A stretch of 64,000 bases of DNA from Mesorhabditis belari (Eukaryota; Nematoda; Chromadorea; Rhabditida; Rhabditidae): assembly GCA_958450365.1 (NCBI GenBank), contig CAUEEP010000758.1, positions 633,565 through 697,564 on the forward strand, in the 5' to 3' direction. Numbering within the stretch: position 1 is the stretch's first letter; each line of letters begins with the position of its first letter. The notes under the pieces are model-generated. The model ran no database searches. It was not told where the DNA came from and saw nothing but the letters and a program-made list of their open reading frames with translations. Both the position numbers and the translations under genes were made by a program. This document shows, piece by piece, positions 22,797-34,455 of the stretch.

Positions 22797-23209
22797 CTAA
22801 ATTTTCAAAAAGCGTAAGATACCTTAAAGTTTAAAAAAAAACTTGAAAAGCTCAATGGAATTACAATGTCTTGTAATAACAAAAGAATCTTTGGCTTCAT
22901 CTAATATAGTCGGTAAAATACCAAAGAAAGCGTTTCTAACGAAATGCAAACTCCAAAAATGTCGAAAGTGCTTTTGGCGGGCAAAAAACGCGTCCAAACA
23001 AGTGTCTTTCACCGCCCCTTTTCTCTAAATCTCTTCACAACCACCTTTCTCTCAAAAATTTCACGACACACCTTTAGCAGTATTACGCTATTCTTACTTT
23101 GATCAACGAATTTCATTAAAATTTCAAAACATTTATAGCAAACAAACAAAAAAAACAAGACAATCGTGAGAATGCGGAGCAAAAATTAACTAAATCACAG
23201 AATCACCAC

Positions 23210-24144
23210 TTAACACATTCGCGACAATGCCACAATTTTTTGGTATTTTGGGCTGAGAACGGAACGATTTTAGCGCTGGATCAATACGAAAATTTGTACT
23301 TGGAGGTTTTCGAGGTTAGTAAATCCGAAACCTTTCAGTCTAACGGTCCGAGCTTCTCGAGGCTACCCCCGAATCAATTTCCGAACAAAAAATTATATAT
23401 ATTTTTTAATTTCATGTTACAAAACTATCTAAACAGTTTTTTTTAATTCAAGGGGCTCAAGGTTTTTGCATTTTAGTGCAAAAAATTTGATAAAATGAGT
23501 TTAGGCATCAACAATTGACCAATTGAATTTTACAAAACTAACGATTTTCAGAAAGTAGAGGTAATTTGACTGACCAACATGAAAAACGGTTCTCCATCTA
23601 GTTTTCGAGATTTTTGCGCTCAAAAATTGAAAAATTCAAAAGAAAGTGAAAATGGCCAACTTCAAACGCGAAAATTTCAAAAACTAGGCGGATAATCGTT
23701 TTTCATGTTGGTCAGCCCCTAGACAAATTTCCTTTACTTTCTGAAAATCATAACATCATTTTCTCAAATCAAAACTTTCTAAAATATCATCAATAGAGCG
23801 AGCATGTTTGATCACCCCAGAAAAAGTGAAAATAACATTGGTAAAACGGTCGAAAAATACGATCTGACCAAATTAGATCAAAGCGCCTCCCGAACTTTAT
23901 TAGTACCAAAAGTTCTTCACTGTCGAAGTTTGTACTTCTTAAAATGGTCGAAACTAGCACTCCTATTTCTAGTATTTGGCGTTACTGTAGGTTAAAACAA
24001 ATGTTGAATTCAAATTCCCCGACCCCGAAAACCCCACATATACAAATTTTCAGCTTAATCTTTTCATAAATTAGGACAATTTCAAGTGCGTCCCTTGGTT
24101 CCAGGGGCCAGTTCATGTGGGAGCCATTGTCGCGAGTGTGTTAA
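23210..24144. mobile_element. TTAA-flanked piggyBac-like non-autonomous element, copy 2
   Basis: TTAACACATTCGCGACAATG at the left and CATTGTCGCGAGTGTGTTAA at the right. It lies between the macro-domain and coiled-coil genes. A palindrome occupies about 23540-23755. Open frames inside look non-coding. Confidence 0.6.
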
Positions 24145-24218
24145 GGCAACAAACATTTAAATAACATGGATTCGAATTCCCCGACTCGAATTAACAGGCA
24201 AATATTCTTAAAGGCAAA

Positions 24219-27200
24219 CTAAAATAGATCATCATCAAATGGATCATCGATAGTGTCTTGAGTTTGAATCGTGGCAATTGTGTCGTCAAGCGATTGGCTT
24301 TCATGTGGGCGTCTGGAAGGTGCGATTGCTCGAAGAGATGCCTCATCCACCTATAAAAAGTGAAAATATGTTCAACAAAGAAAAAGCCACCTCTGACGGG
24401 TTCTCCGTTCGTTCAGTACTTGATGCTTCATCGTGAGTTGTTGTTGGATCACGAGTAGCTTTGGTTGGATCGGTATGCAAGAAGATATCAGCCGGAAAGC
24501 GTCCCTCAATGTCCATCTGGTTCCTGTTCATCGAAAAATCCAATGTGCCCTCAAAGCTATCGTATTCTGTTTCCATGGTCTAAACAATGTAAAAACTATT
24601 GTTGCTAAAAAAAGCTCGTTACCTCGTTGACTATAGAATTGTCATGGTTTTCATCCATCTGGGTTAGCACATTGATCGTCTCTGGTGCAAGTGTTAGCTC
24701 GCTTGCCTGCTAATGAAACTAGACGTTGAAGGTGTGTTGAAATACCTGAGTGTCCGTGAAATTGTTCATTCCTGATCCTTTAGTAAGCTCTGCGGGAACG
24801 GCATCCTAAAATATACAAAGATTACTGTTTGCCTTGAAAACAGTAAACAAACTGTCATTCTCGAATTCTTAAAAGCATCAAAGGGCGTCGAGTTGTCCTC
24901 AACAATTGCGGCATAGACTTGTCCACCATGTTGACTAGCCCATTCAACATCGGGCGGTAGAACCACAGGAATTGGACGAACTTCATCTAAAACAAGTTAA
25001 ACGCATTCGGAGCTTGGTTCACTAACCCCCATCTTCACTATCGACAAGCCCTTGGGTTCTTGCGTTATTCTTATTGAAACTCGAACGTCTCTTCGCGTTG
25101 AGCATTCCATCACGCATTGGCTGAGATTGTGCTTTCGGTTGATTGAATTGACTAAGTAGTTGCTAAAAAATGTTTACAAGGAGAAGTCCCCTTTTTAAAA
25201 ACACCTCTTTCCGGGGTAATAGCCGATCAGTCGACGAAATCTCGGTTTTGATCTTCCGTTTCTTCTCAAGAGCGACATCATCGCCACCAGCCATTTTATC
25301 GTTGTGATCCGTTAGTTTCCAGCTGCCAGTTTGAAGAAGCCGTGCTTCCTGTCGCGCAGCACTCAACTAAATTCCAAGATGTTTCCTAACTTTATAAACC
25401 TAAACATACCTGCTTGTTTATATCGGCCAATTTCCTATCAGCTTGCTCTTTCTGTGAGGTTTCCATCGCTTTTACAGCATTGACCCGGTCCTTGGCGATG
25501 CGAAGTTCGTGTTGTTTCTAAAACAATAATTACTTATAGTATGTTATTAACAAACCCTCTCCCTCGTTTCTTCCTCTCCATTTAGGTGTTCTTTGCGTTC
25601 TTCAAGCTCTTGCATGTAAGTCTTCAGCTCTTCGTCAAGCTTGTTGTGAGCGACCATGTTTTCCTGTGCAAGAACAGCCTTCTAAAATGAACTTTACAAA
25701 TTGTTGTATCAAAGCTTTTAACCTTTTCCAGAACTTGTCTTTTTCTCCTCGATGATCTGCTCCTGTATAGCGCGTTTGGCGTCGACTTCCTTTTGCAAGG
25801 CTTCTTCTTTCTTCAGGGCTTCTAAATTTGAAGAATTCTTAAACAAACAAAGCATAAAAAGTTAAATATCTATTTGAAAACTCACCTTCCAACATTGCAT
25901 TCAGCGTTTCCACATTCAGATCCTTGAATGTTTCGTAGCCCTCAAGCTTTGTCGGATCGCACTCTTGAGCAAACTTCTCGGCTTCTTTTATCAGCGTAGC
26001 CAGTTTCTCCTCAGCAGCCTCCAAAATTTCCTTATGTTCAGCCTAAAATAAACAATCAAAGTAATAAAAAACTAAAATTTACCGTTTTCTGCCTGATCGC
26101 CTTCACATCATCTTGGCGCATTTGAGTCAACTCGGTATTTAGCTTCGCATTCAACTCTTTCCGCTCGTTCAACTCGGCAGCCGCTTGAGTGTTCTAAACA
26201 AATTCTATCAATTTAAATCACCAACTTGAAATGTTACCTTTTCCTTGGCACCAACTAATTGTGCCTCTAGTTCTCGCACTTCGGCTTGGGTCTTTTCGAT
26301 CAAGGTCTTCTTCTCGCCCAGATCCTGCTGTCTCTCCGTCAAAAGCTGAGCCGACTTGTTGGTCTCGCGTTGAAGTTGTTCTTGTTTTTTCTAAAGTATA
26401 TTGAAACAACTAGACACAGTGCTTTTTAACCTTCTAAGGTTTAACTAACCATTAGAGCCGTTGCCATCTTGCGCTCAGACTCGATCTTCGCCAAAATGAT
26501 CCGCTTCAGCTCTTCCTTTTCTTTGATGAGATTCTGGAGCTGTTCAGTCTCGTCTTCGATTTGCTTTTGTTGCGTAGACATCTCATCGTATCGTTGTTCC
26601 TTGGCTTTAACCGACTCGGCGACGTGCTCCTTAAGTAGAATTAGAGATTCACAACTCAAAAATTACTAACCATCCGTTGTTTTAAGCTTAGAAGAATAGC
26701 GTTCAGCTTTTCAATGTCGGCAGTTCTCGTCAATCGTTGTTCTGTCTCCTCGGCCAGCCTTTTCAGATGAATACCTAAAATTTTTAGCCATAAATGCTTA
26801 AATAAAATTACAACCTTCAGTTTCTACTTCCTTTTTCCGAATGGCTCTCTTCTGCACGAATTGATGAGCAGCCGACTCGAGTTTCTGAGCGTTCATCTGC
26901 AGCTCTTCTTGCTTCTTGGTCAAGCACTCGTTCATCATAAGACCTAAAACAAATCTATAGTCTATCAAGCCGCCAAAACTACCTGTTGCAAAGATTTTCT
27001 CGGTGCATCCCATGTAAGCGTTCGCCCTTTCGATCGCGACTTTGGCATCTTCAAGCCTAAAAGTTGATATCTTTCGTAATTGCATAAGAAAATAAACTTA
27101 CAGTTTATGCTTTTGTTTCACCAAATCAGTCAGCTCGTCAGCCACGAATTGTTCAACAGCGCCTCCCTTCTTTTGATTGTCCTCTCGCCGTTGGCCCTGT

Positions 27201-27517
27201 AGACTCACGTCTCGCATCTTTTGTTGCTAAAAGAACAGAACTATTGCTAGCCTACCGTAAATAGTTTATTAGAACGAGCTGTTATTGTTTTACCAAAACA
27301 ATACTAGAAACTACTTCAGCACGTACAACCATTGTTGTTTATGACTTTGCACGGCAAAGTACATCTTTTAAAGCTTCACTGACTCTCATAAACTTGTCCC
27401 ATTTAAAATGGCTTAAAAAACTTAAAATTTAAAAACACTCACCATCTCGAGATTGATCCGGGTGACGGCCTCCTTGTCGGCGATCAGCTTTTCGATCGAC
27501 GCCTTGTAGAGCTCCAT
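24219..27517 (-). CDS. Long coiled-coil protein of unknown function, one apparent frameshift
   Basis: Nineteen exons run from the ATG at 27517 to the stop at 24219: 27517-27443, 27226-27102, 27056-26983, 26943-26815, 26774-26671, 26629-26450, 26390-26238, 26193-26083, 26042-25886, 25821-25723, 25681-25556, 25517-25410, 25366-25205, 25162-25027, 24986-24853, 24805-24746, 24706-24623, 24579-24391, 24350-24219. The product would be about 778 residues. Residues 1 to about 490 are almost continuous heptad-rich, charged coiled coil. A basic stretch follows (EKKRKIK, LNAKRRSS), then a Ser/Thr- and acid-rich tail ending DDPFDDDLF. Exon 25821-25723 is one base too long for the next exon: five A's near 25740 where four would restore frame. 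I do not recognise the family; a chromosomal, kinetochore or cytoskeletal role is only a guess. The first exon follows an acceptor 14 nt before the ATG, so trans-splicing fits, but a missed upstream exon is possible. Confidence 0.88.
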
Positions 27518-27531
27518 GTTGTCAGGGTTTC
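27518..27531 (-). promoter_or_regulatory. Spliced-leader acceptor and 14-nt leader of the coiled-coil gene
   Basis: TTTCTTTAG ends at 27532, 14 nt before the first ATG. No convincing upstream coding exon is seen in 27.6-28.0 kb. Confidence 0.45.
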
Positions 27532-28187
27532 CTAAAGAAAAATGATTAGTAAAAAGAAATAGCAAAGTTGAAAAACACAAAAAAAACAAGAAATTCCTAC
27601 AACAGCTTTGGTTTTAACTTTGTGTGTGGTGAAGGATGTATTGCACGTAACTATATTCGAAATCGTGTAATTAGACTTGTTTTATGGCACTCGTTGACAA
27701 AAATATAGACAGACAAAAAATTTTCGAGTGATTGGCAGTCAAGCCAGTGAAGGTGGAAAGAAAAAGAAATGAAATATGAGACTTTAAATTGTGCAACTTT
27801 TGAGTACGATATTATTTGTCCACCTTTTAGAAAGCAGTGTTGCTTGTTTTTGTGTGTTTTGTGTATTACCTTGTCAACTAAATAACCGAACTTTTTCACT
27901 AAAACTTGATTTTCCAAATATTGAATGCACCAAATGAAGTACGGTTGGAAACATCTAAATTTCCTCTACAAAATGGCCGTTGGCAATTTGGAAAAACTTT
28001 CGTTTTTGGGGGTTTTTTCGGGAGCGCAAAGACGAGTAGGCAAAATTGGTAAGAAACGATGATTGGCAACTTTTTTAATGGGAACTGACACTAACTTTCT
28101 ACGCTAAAGAAATCTCTGTTACATTTTTATTAAAATTTCCAGTAAGATCCACTCAGCCGTTTTCTACAAATTTCAAGTTATTCAGCC

Positions 28188-28477
28188 GGGGGTGGGACAA
28201 ATGCGACCTTTTTTTTGCGCACCCGGCCAAAAGCGCACCTTTTTTTTCGCTGGAAAAGGCCTTAGGAAAGGCCGTAGAGCTTCAAAAATGTTTTCATAGA
28301 AGGGAATCGTATGCGTAGATTCCGAATTTCGACAAATCAGACCTCGCTGACACGTCAAATTTGGGCTAAAATGCAAAAACTGCGGAAAAGCGTTAAGTTG
28401 CGTAGTTTTTGCCAGCGAAAAAAAAGGTGCGCTTTTGGCCGGGTGCGCAAAAAAAAGGTCGCATTTGTCCCACCCCC
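28188..28477. mobile_element. Non-autonomous MULE MITE, 290 bp
   Basis: Termini GGGGGTGGGACAAATGCGAC are inverted and identical over at least 60 bp at both ends. They share the GCGCACCC/AAAAGCGCACC subterminal motifs of the 52.3-55.1 kb transposon. The element is flanked by a perfect 8-bp duplication ATTCAGCC (28180-28187 and 28478-28485). It has no coding capacity. Confidence 0.88.
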
Positions 28478-28850
28478 ATTCAGCCTCATATGATCAAAAT
28501 TTTGTTTATTTGAGGACTTTTGTTCAAATCAAAATTCAGAAAAAACAGCTGAACGAATTTGGTTGAAAATTTTACTGAAAATATAGAAAATCTATGTTTT
28601 TATTTTACATAAGAAAGTAAAAGCAATTCTTGTTGAAAAAATTGTTGAATGGATAAGCGTTTGATGTTTTAAATTACATAATTTGCAAGCATTTCAAATC
28701 GATTTGGCTCATAATTTTACTTAAAATGTAAAAAAACTAAGAGCTTTATTTCGCGCGAAAAATTTAAATGAATACTTGTCAGGCTGAAAAGTGAGCGCTT
28801 TTCTGTTTTTTTTTCAATTGCCAAAAAGTTTGATTATTTAGTTTACAACC

Positions 28851-29122
28851 TATCGTAAATACTGTAATAGTACCCCACCGCCCATAATGACGGTGCGGAG
28901 TGTTGCGTAGTCTAGCTTTGAACGCGTTTTTCTCGACACTGGTTTATGCTAGAAGGCGCGCTTAGGTATCAAAAAATAGCCCTGAAATTCAGGGCTATTT
29001 TTTGATACCAAAGACGTATTTTTTGAAAGTACGGGTGCTTCGCAAAAAAATGAAATACTAAAAACTTTTGCGACTACGCGACTGTACGAGGGCGGTGGGG
29101 TTCAATTAAAGTATTTACGTTA
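28851..29122. mobile_element. Palindromic MITE family A, copy 2
   Basis: Same termini (TATCGTAAATACTG) and arms as the collagen-intron copy; intergenic. Confidence 0.8.
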
Positions 29123-29259
29123 AGTATTTCCGGGAAAAGTGCTTTAGCCGTAGAATTTGCTCAAAGTAATGGCAAAGATTACTCATCACCAACTCAATTC
29201 TTTCAAATCCTTTCAACTAAAGTGTTTTGTAACGTTTTCAATGAATTCTTAATCTTTAA

Positions 29260-29940
29260 TTTCATTTACATTTTGTTGCTTGTTCTTGCGTTTTTGTGTG
29301 TGTGTAAACAAAATTGATGAAGCTTTTGCGGGCAGTGGCGGTTGATTGAAAAGTGTGCACACAGAGAAAGAAAGAAAAATTTCGAAATCACTGACAGAAA
29401 TGTCGAAAAGAGGATAAGAAAGAGGAAAAATAAATTCGATTCTCTTTTTAAATTTTAAATTTTCATTCATTATTTTTGCATTAGCATCATCAATTTTTAA
29501 AGTTTTTATATCATCAATCACTCATTCAAACGAACATTTAACATTTTATCGTATTTGCTTTAAACTATTTGTTTTTTTTTTTTGCATTAAACAGAGTTTG
29601 CATGAAGTTTTATTTGCCTTTTTTCAAATTTCGCTAATTTTTTTGAAGTTCTTTATGAGAAATGAGCGATCAGAGTGAAGCACGGATGATTCACACGGGA
29701 TTTACACAAATCCGATCTTCTCAAACTTGATATGAGAAATGAGAGATTGGGGTGAAGCATGGATGAATCATTTTTCATTTCTCATGCACATTTTGTTGCT
29801 TGTTCTTGCGTTTTTTGTGTGTGTAAACAAAAGCTTTTGCGGGCAGTGGCGGATGAATCATCCGTGCTTCACCCTAATCTCTGATTTGTGATTCAAACGG
29901 GATTTACACAAATCTGATCCTCTCAAAACTTCTCTCAATC
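29260..29940. repeat. Local duplications upstream of the cystatin-like gene
   Basis: ATTTTGTTGCTTGTTCTTGC...TTTTGCGGGCAGTGGCGG occurs at 29266-29342 and 29786-29852. A CGGGATTTACACAAATC block is also repeated. No gene is seen from 27.6 to 30.5 kb. Confidence 0.65.
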
Positions 29941-30088
29941 TCTTAATTTCTCCCTTTACTCATAAAGATTAATTTCAAGGATTTCATTGATTTATTCTCT
30001 TTATGAATTGCATAAAAAAACGATTCCATTTTGAAGCTTTAAATCTTTATTTCATTTTTAATAAATTTCTAAAGTTTAACCACTTTGA

Positions 30089-30278
30089 GTCAATCATTTT
30101 TAATCAATCATTTTTAATCAATCATTTCCAATCAATCATTTTCAATCAATCATTTCCAATCAATCATTTTTAGTCAATCATTTCCAATCAATCATTTCCA
30201 ATCAATCATTTCCAATCAATCATTTTCAATCAATCATTTTCAATCAATCATTTTCAATCAATCATTTTCAATCAATCT
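30089..30278. repeat. Minisatellite TTTTCAATCAATCA-type
   Basis: About 15 copies of an 11-14 bp unit, 0.3 kb upstream of the cystatin-like gene. Confidence 0.8.
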
Positions 30279-30589
30279 TTTTTCAGTCTACATTTTGAAT
30301 TCTTTTAAAAACGCACTCTTTCTAGTGCACTTAATTCCCCATTTCCCTTAATTCCCTTCTCACATTAATGATTTGTTATTACGAGAAATTGAGAGAATCA
30401 GTGCCCCAGAAATGTTGTGTTTACCAGAAATGTTTTGCTCTCAACAACTCAACTTCCCATGACTCATCTCATTTTTTGCCATCCACATTTTCAAGGTCAT
30501 TCACGCTGTTTTTGTGTTTTCCCGGTATCAGACTGACATTTATTTCATCAAAAAAAAAATGAAATAACTTCTCATAAAGGTTTAAAAGT

Positions 30590-30616
30590 AAAATTTCAGC
30601 ATTCACTTTCGGAAAA
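30590..30616 (+). promoter_or_regulatory. Spliced-leader acceptor of the cystatin-like gene
   Basis: AAAATTTCAG followed by a 17-nt leader before the ATG, a textbook nematode trans-splice context. Confidence 0.5.
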
Positions 30617-31649
30617 ATGTTATTTCAAGCAATTTCCCTTACCCTATCATTATTTATTCTTTTCTCTCAATCGGCCACAATCGATCGAACAATTTCCGTA
30701 AAGGATAATGATCCGATATTATTGGTGAGTGAAAAAATCTTCTACTTTTCTGTTTTTCGATGAGGGTCATAAAACGAAAAATTTCAGAAATTGGTTTACT
30801 CAGTGGGCATTCATCGGATAAACGAGGTGATTGGTGACTCGATGTGGTGGATACCGGCTGGGCCAAAGTAAGCCCACATTTAGAGCACTCAAAAAAACGT
30901 GCAAAATCTTTGAATTATAAAGCTAAAAATTGTTTAAGACCTGGAAAGTAACTTTCTAGTGTTTTTCTAAAAAAAAGTCTGATCGACAGTGGATTCGAAC
31001 CACTAAGGACAAAGATTTAAACTTTTAAATAATCCAAGGCTCTAACACACTATTCAATAAGCTACCGTGGAAACACCGATTGGCCCGTGGAAACACGAAT
31101 TGGCCCGTGGAAACACCAATTGGCCCGTGGAAACACGAATTGGTCCGTGGAAACACCAATTGGCCCGTGGAAACACCAATTGGCCCGTAGAAACACCAAT
31201 AGGCTACCGTGGAAACACCAATTGGCCCGTGGAAACACTTTAAGTAGGCTAGCTTGCTCTTTGGTGAAAATCGACCGAAACATTGAAGGCTTATACCTCG
31301 AGAATGTTCAGAAAAGTTCGCAAAGTGATAAACGATAAACTTTTCAGTTATTCAGCCACTCGTACAATCACTCCGATAAGCGGTGATCGTCATTTCACTT
31401 GGGTTTTCAAAGTTTTAACCCAAAAATCGATGTGTTCGCGGAGTTCGGTGCCAGAGTCGAACGTCAAGAATTGCAAGCTCGATGTATCAGCGGGGAAAAG
31501 GGTGGGAAAATAAGAATATAAGCTATTTCTAGAAAATCACTATTAAATCAAAAATGAGCTATCAAAAGCTATTCCAGATTTGCTCCGTCTACATCAGTTA
31601 CAACGAAAAGAACGAGAAAAACACGATGGATTCCGAAGTTTATTGTTGA
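30617..31649 (+). CDS. Secreted cystatin-like protein
   Basis: Four exons (30617-30724, 30788-30867, 31348-31501, 31578-31649) encode 137 residues. Residues 1-20 form a clear signal peptide (LFQAISLTLSLFILFSQSA). The mature part has four cysteines arranged as two pairs, KSMC/KNC and RIC/VYC, with the spacing NCKLDVSAGKRICSVYI that resembles the second half of type-2 cystatins. RINEV and PAGPNY fall where cystatins have their alpha helix and the QxVxG loop, but QxVxG itself is absent (IPAGP instead). It may therefore be a cystatin-fold protein that no longer inhibits papain-type proteases. TTTCAG 17 nt before the ATG is a good spliced-leader acceptor, and AATAAA follows the stop. Intron 2 holds a tRNA-like element and a 21-bp minisatellite. 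The gene structure is firm; the family call is moderate. Confidence 0.75.
30980..31060 (-). pseudogene. tRNA-like relic in the cystatin-like gene intron
   Basis: Perfect T arm AGTGGTTCGAATCCACT on the minus strand and TTAGAGCC D-arm half, no matching acceptor. Confidence 0.45.
31061..31240. repeat. Minisatellite, 21-bp unit, in cystatin-like intron 2
   Basis: Eight to nine copies of TTGGCCCGTGGAAACACCAA. Confidence 0.85.
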
Positions 31650-31735
31650 TTTATACTTTATTGTTGATTCAACTTTTCATTTACATTGGTGGTCTTTTTG
31701 TAAATCCTGTGGCCATTGTTCTGGGCAAAGAGCTC

Positions 31736-31741
31736 AATAAA
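31736..31741 (+). terminator. Polyadenylation signal of the cystatin-like gene
   Basis: AATAAA about 87 nt downstream of the stop codon. Confidence 0.55.
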
Positions 31742-31820
31742 GGACGGAGATCTCTCCACGGGAAAACAGTGGCATTCGGGTGATCGAGTTGAATGCCATT
31801 TCGGCGAATAAACCTAAACT

Positions 31821-32350
31821 ATTGGGTTGGAAGCTGCGGGACTTTGAACTAAAATTTATTGAGCATAAAACCATAAAATGATTCCAAATAATTTCCATTA
31901 TTATTGACGACTTCTGCCTATTTTACAGGCAATTTGCGGATCCCTCTTTCGTGGTAAGATTTTGGTTTGTGTGTGAGACAAGTGTGAGACTCAAAAATGG
32001 AGAACTGGAGCAGTTTGAGTTTTCCCAGTTTGAGCACTTTCTTCAAAAGAAACCCATTTTGGTGTCAATAGAAAAGTTGTAGAGAATCAAAAATAAGGCT
32101 TATATCCAAATTTCCAAAAAGATACACTTAGTAGTTTTGCTTAAATTGCAAGTTTTGTGAAAATTCGTAAATTTGGCATTTCTTGAAAACCAGTTTTTGA
32201 ATCGTTCTGAAAATTTGGATATAAGCTTGATTTTTGATTCTCTACAACTTTTTCATTGACACCAAAATGGGTTTCTTTTGAAGAAAGTCCTCAAACTGTG
32301 AGATATGACAATAGCCGACAGTTTTCCAGTTTTCCATTCACCAACCCAAT
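31821..32350 (+). mobile_element. Element with ATTGGGTTGG termini
   Basis: Inverted 10-bp ends. About 31845-32083 is the reverse complement of 1-284 and carries the same ORF, here with one TGA. It lies just downstream of the cystatin-like gene. Confidence 0.7.
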
Positions 32351-32529
32351 CTAATAGGTGCATCAAAAAAGGATTTGTTTATGCATATTGAGCAAAAAGT
32401 GGATTGAAAAAGCTTTGACCCACCAAGTCAACGTTCCCCTCAACGGCGCGTATCCACCAAAAGCGTCAAACGTTCGATCGATCCCGCCGAGCGCATAGAC
32501 GTCACACCAAAAGTGCATGTCACCTACAT

Positions 32530-33560
32530 AGAAACTACGACCTTTTTTAGAAATGTTACTGACAAACGCCTGTCTTATTACCAAAGTATCAAGTGTTATA
32601 TAGAAAAATAAAGCCCTAAATCTTGACTTCATTTTTCTATAAAGAGCTTCTCGATTAGAATTATACAACTCATTTTACAAGCTCTAGAATGAGCTCGGCC
32701 TTTCCGGCGATCTGCTATCGGAAAAGTTGCTGGTAAATGCCTGTCTTATTACCAAAGTATCAAGTGTTATATAGAAAAATAAAGCCCTAAATCTTGACTT
32801 CATTTTTCTATAAAGAGCTTCTCAATTAGAATTATACAACTCATTTTACAAGCTCTAGAATGAGCTCGGCCTTTTTCCGATCTGCTATTTTGACAATTTT
32901 CTTAATAAAAAAACGATTCTCGATATTTATTTTGTGAGAAAATAACATTTACTATCATTTAATAGCAATAAAGCAACAGAAAACTCTTTTTTTTTCATAG
33001 ACTTTTGTCACTTTTATAGCCAAAATTGGGGATGATTTCTGGGAAACTCCGCAAAAAAAAGAGAAGATTGATCATATTCGAATATCTAGTTTAAAAGATC
33101 TCGATTTATAAGCTTCTCTAATGTTATATTTTTCTTTAATGATACTTTTAAAGTAAAATCCCCACAAGTTTGATTGAAAGAATCATTTCCAGATGAAAAT
33201 ATTGTGTGTCAAAAATGGCAGATCGCTAGAGAGAGCTCGAGCTCATTCTAGAGCTTGTAAAATGCGTTGTATAATTCTAATTGAGAAGCTCTTTATAGAA
33301 AAATGTAGCCAAGATTTAGGGCTTTATTTTTCTATATAACACTTGATACTTTGGTAATAAGACAGGCATTTACCAGCAACTTTTCCGATAGCAGATCGCC
33401 GGAAAGGCCGAGCTCATTCTAGAGCATGTAAAATGAGTTGTATAATTCTAATTGAGAAGTTCTTTATAGAAAAATGTAGCAAAGATTTAGGGCTTTATTT
33501 TTCTATATAACACTTTGGTAATAAGTGAAGTGTTTGTCAGCAACTCTTCTAAAAAAGGTG
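32530..33560. mobile_element. Large palindrome built from four ~150-bp copies
   Basis: Two direct copies (32567-32717, 32738-32890) of a block with ACAACTCATTTTACAAGCTC face two inverted copies (33225-33400 and 33400-33545). The centre (32890-33220) is unique AT-rich DNA. Related by sequence to 56327-57144. Confidence 0.8.
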
Positions 33561-33946
33561 TCACCATATCTCGCGATCACCCTGTTAAGTAGAGTCTTTT
33601 CCTCGCGAGTAAGTAATCACTTGAGTAAAATCTCGTGAGTTATTTTTTATTTGATTAATCGACGTTTTTTGGTCGAGTAACTACGAGTGATCCTCTTTAC
33701 ACGTCGAGTAAATTGAGTATCTTTATATTTGAAGGGAATTTGGTATCAAATCAGTTGAACGGCTGAATATCTTCAAAAAGAGTCGTATAAAACATGGAGC
33801 TCGTCATTTTTTCGCGTCATTTTTTGCAATTTTTTTTTTTTTGCCAAAAGTACGGTCTTTTTTTTCCCAAGTGTGCTTTTTAAAAAACGCATTACTCGCG
33901 AGGAACACACTCTACTGTTAAGTGTTTAGAGTAGAGTTTCGATAAA

Positions 33947-34157
33947 TACCGTATTTTCTCTAATGATAGTGCACCCTAAGCTTCGTCTAAATTCCTCGAA
34001 ATCTCGAAAAGCGCTTATCAGAACCTATCGATGTGGGCTCGGAAAATGTAGCTGACGATGAGATCTATGTGGGGGATTCGAGTGTTGAGCTTCTGCAAAA
34101 GCTTGGAAACCGTAAAATCGTCACCAACTCGGCACTACTATTAGAGAAAATACGGTA
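33947..34157. mobile_element. MITE family B, copy 2
   Basis: TACCGTATTTTCTCTAATGA at the left, the inverse at the right, TA flanks. Confidence 0.8.
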
Positions 34158-34373
34158 ATTCAAATTCTATCTCTTAACTTTTAATAAACAATAGAAATCT
34201 CTTCTAACATAACCCACCTCGATCAATATCATAGAATTTGAAGCTAAAGCGTTCATTTATGTTCAGGAAACGATCATGAAAATCGGTTTTTATCGATTGA
34301 CATCGCAATTTCACATTTCGATCCAATAGATTCACGATGTTTATCTAAAAATTCAATGACATTAGGGTTTTGT

Positions 34374-34433
34374 TTACAATTGTTTACAATTACAATTACA
34401 ATTACAATTACAATTGTTTACAATTTGTTTACA
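34374..34433. repeat. CAATTA microsatellite
   Basis: ACAATTACAATTACAATT run. Confidence 0.7.
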
Positions 34434-34455
34434 ATTCGCTTTATAATTGTAAATC

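Noticed and set aside
27651..27917. N-terminal exon of the coiled-coil gene
   Set aside because: The 88-codon frame has only a TTG start and AT-driven composition, and it does not join the first exon in a clear phase.
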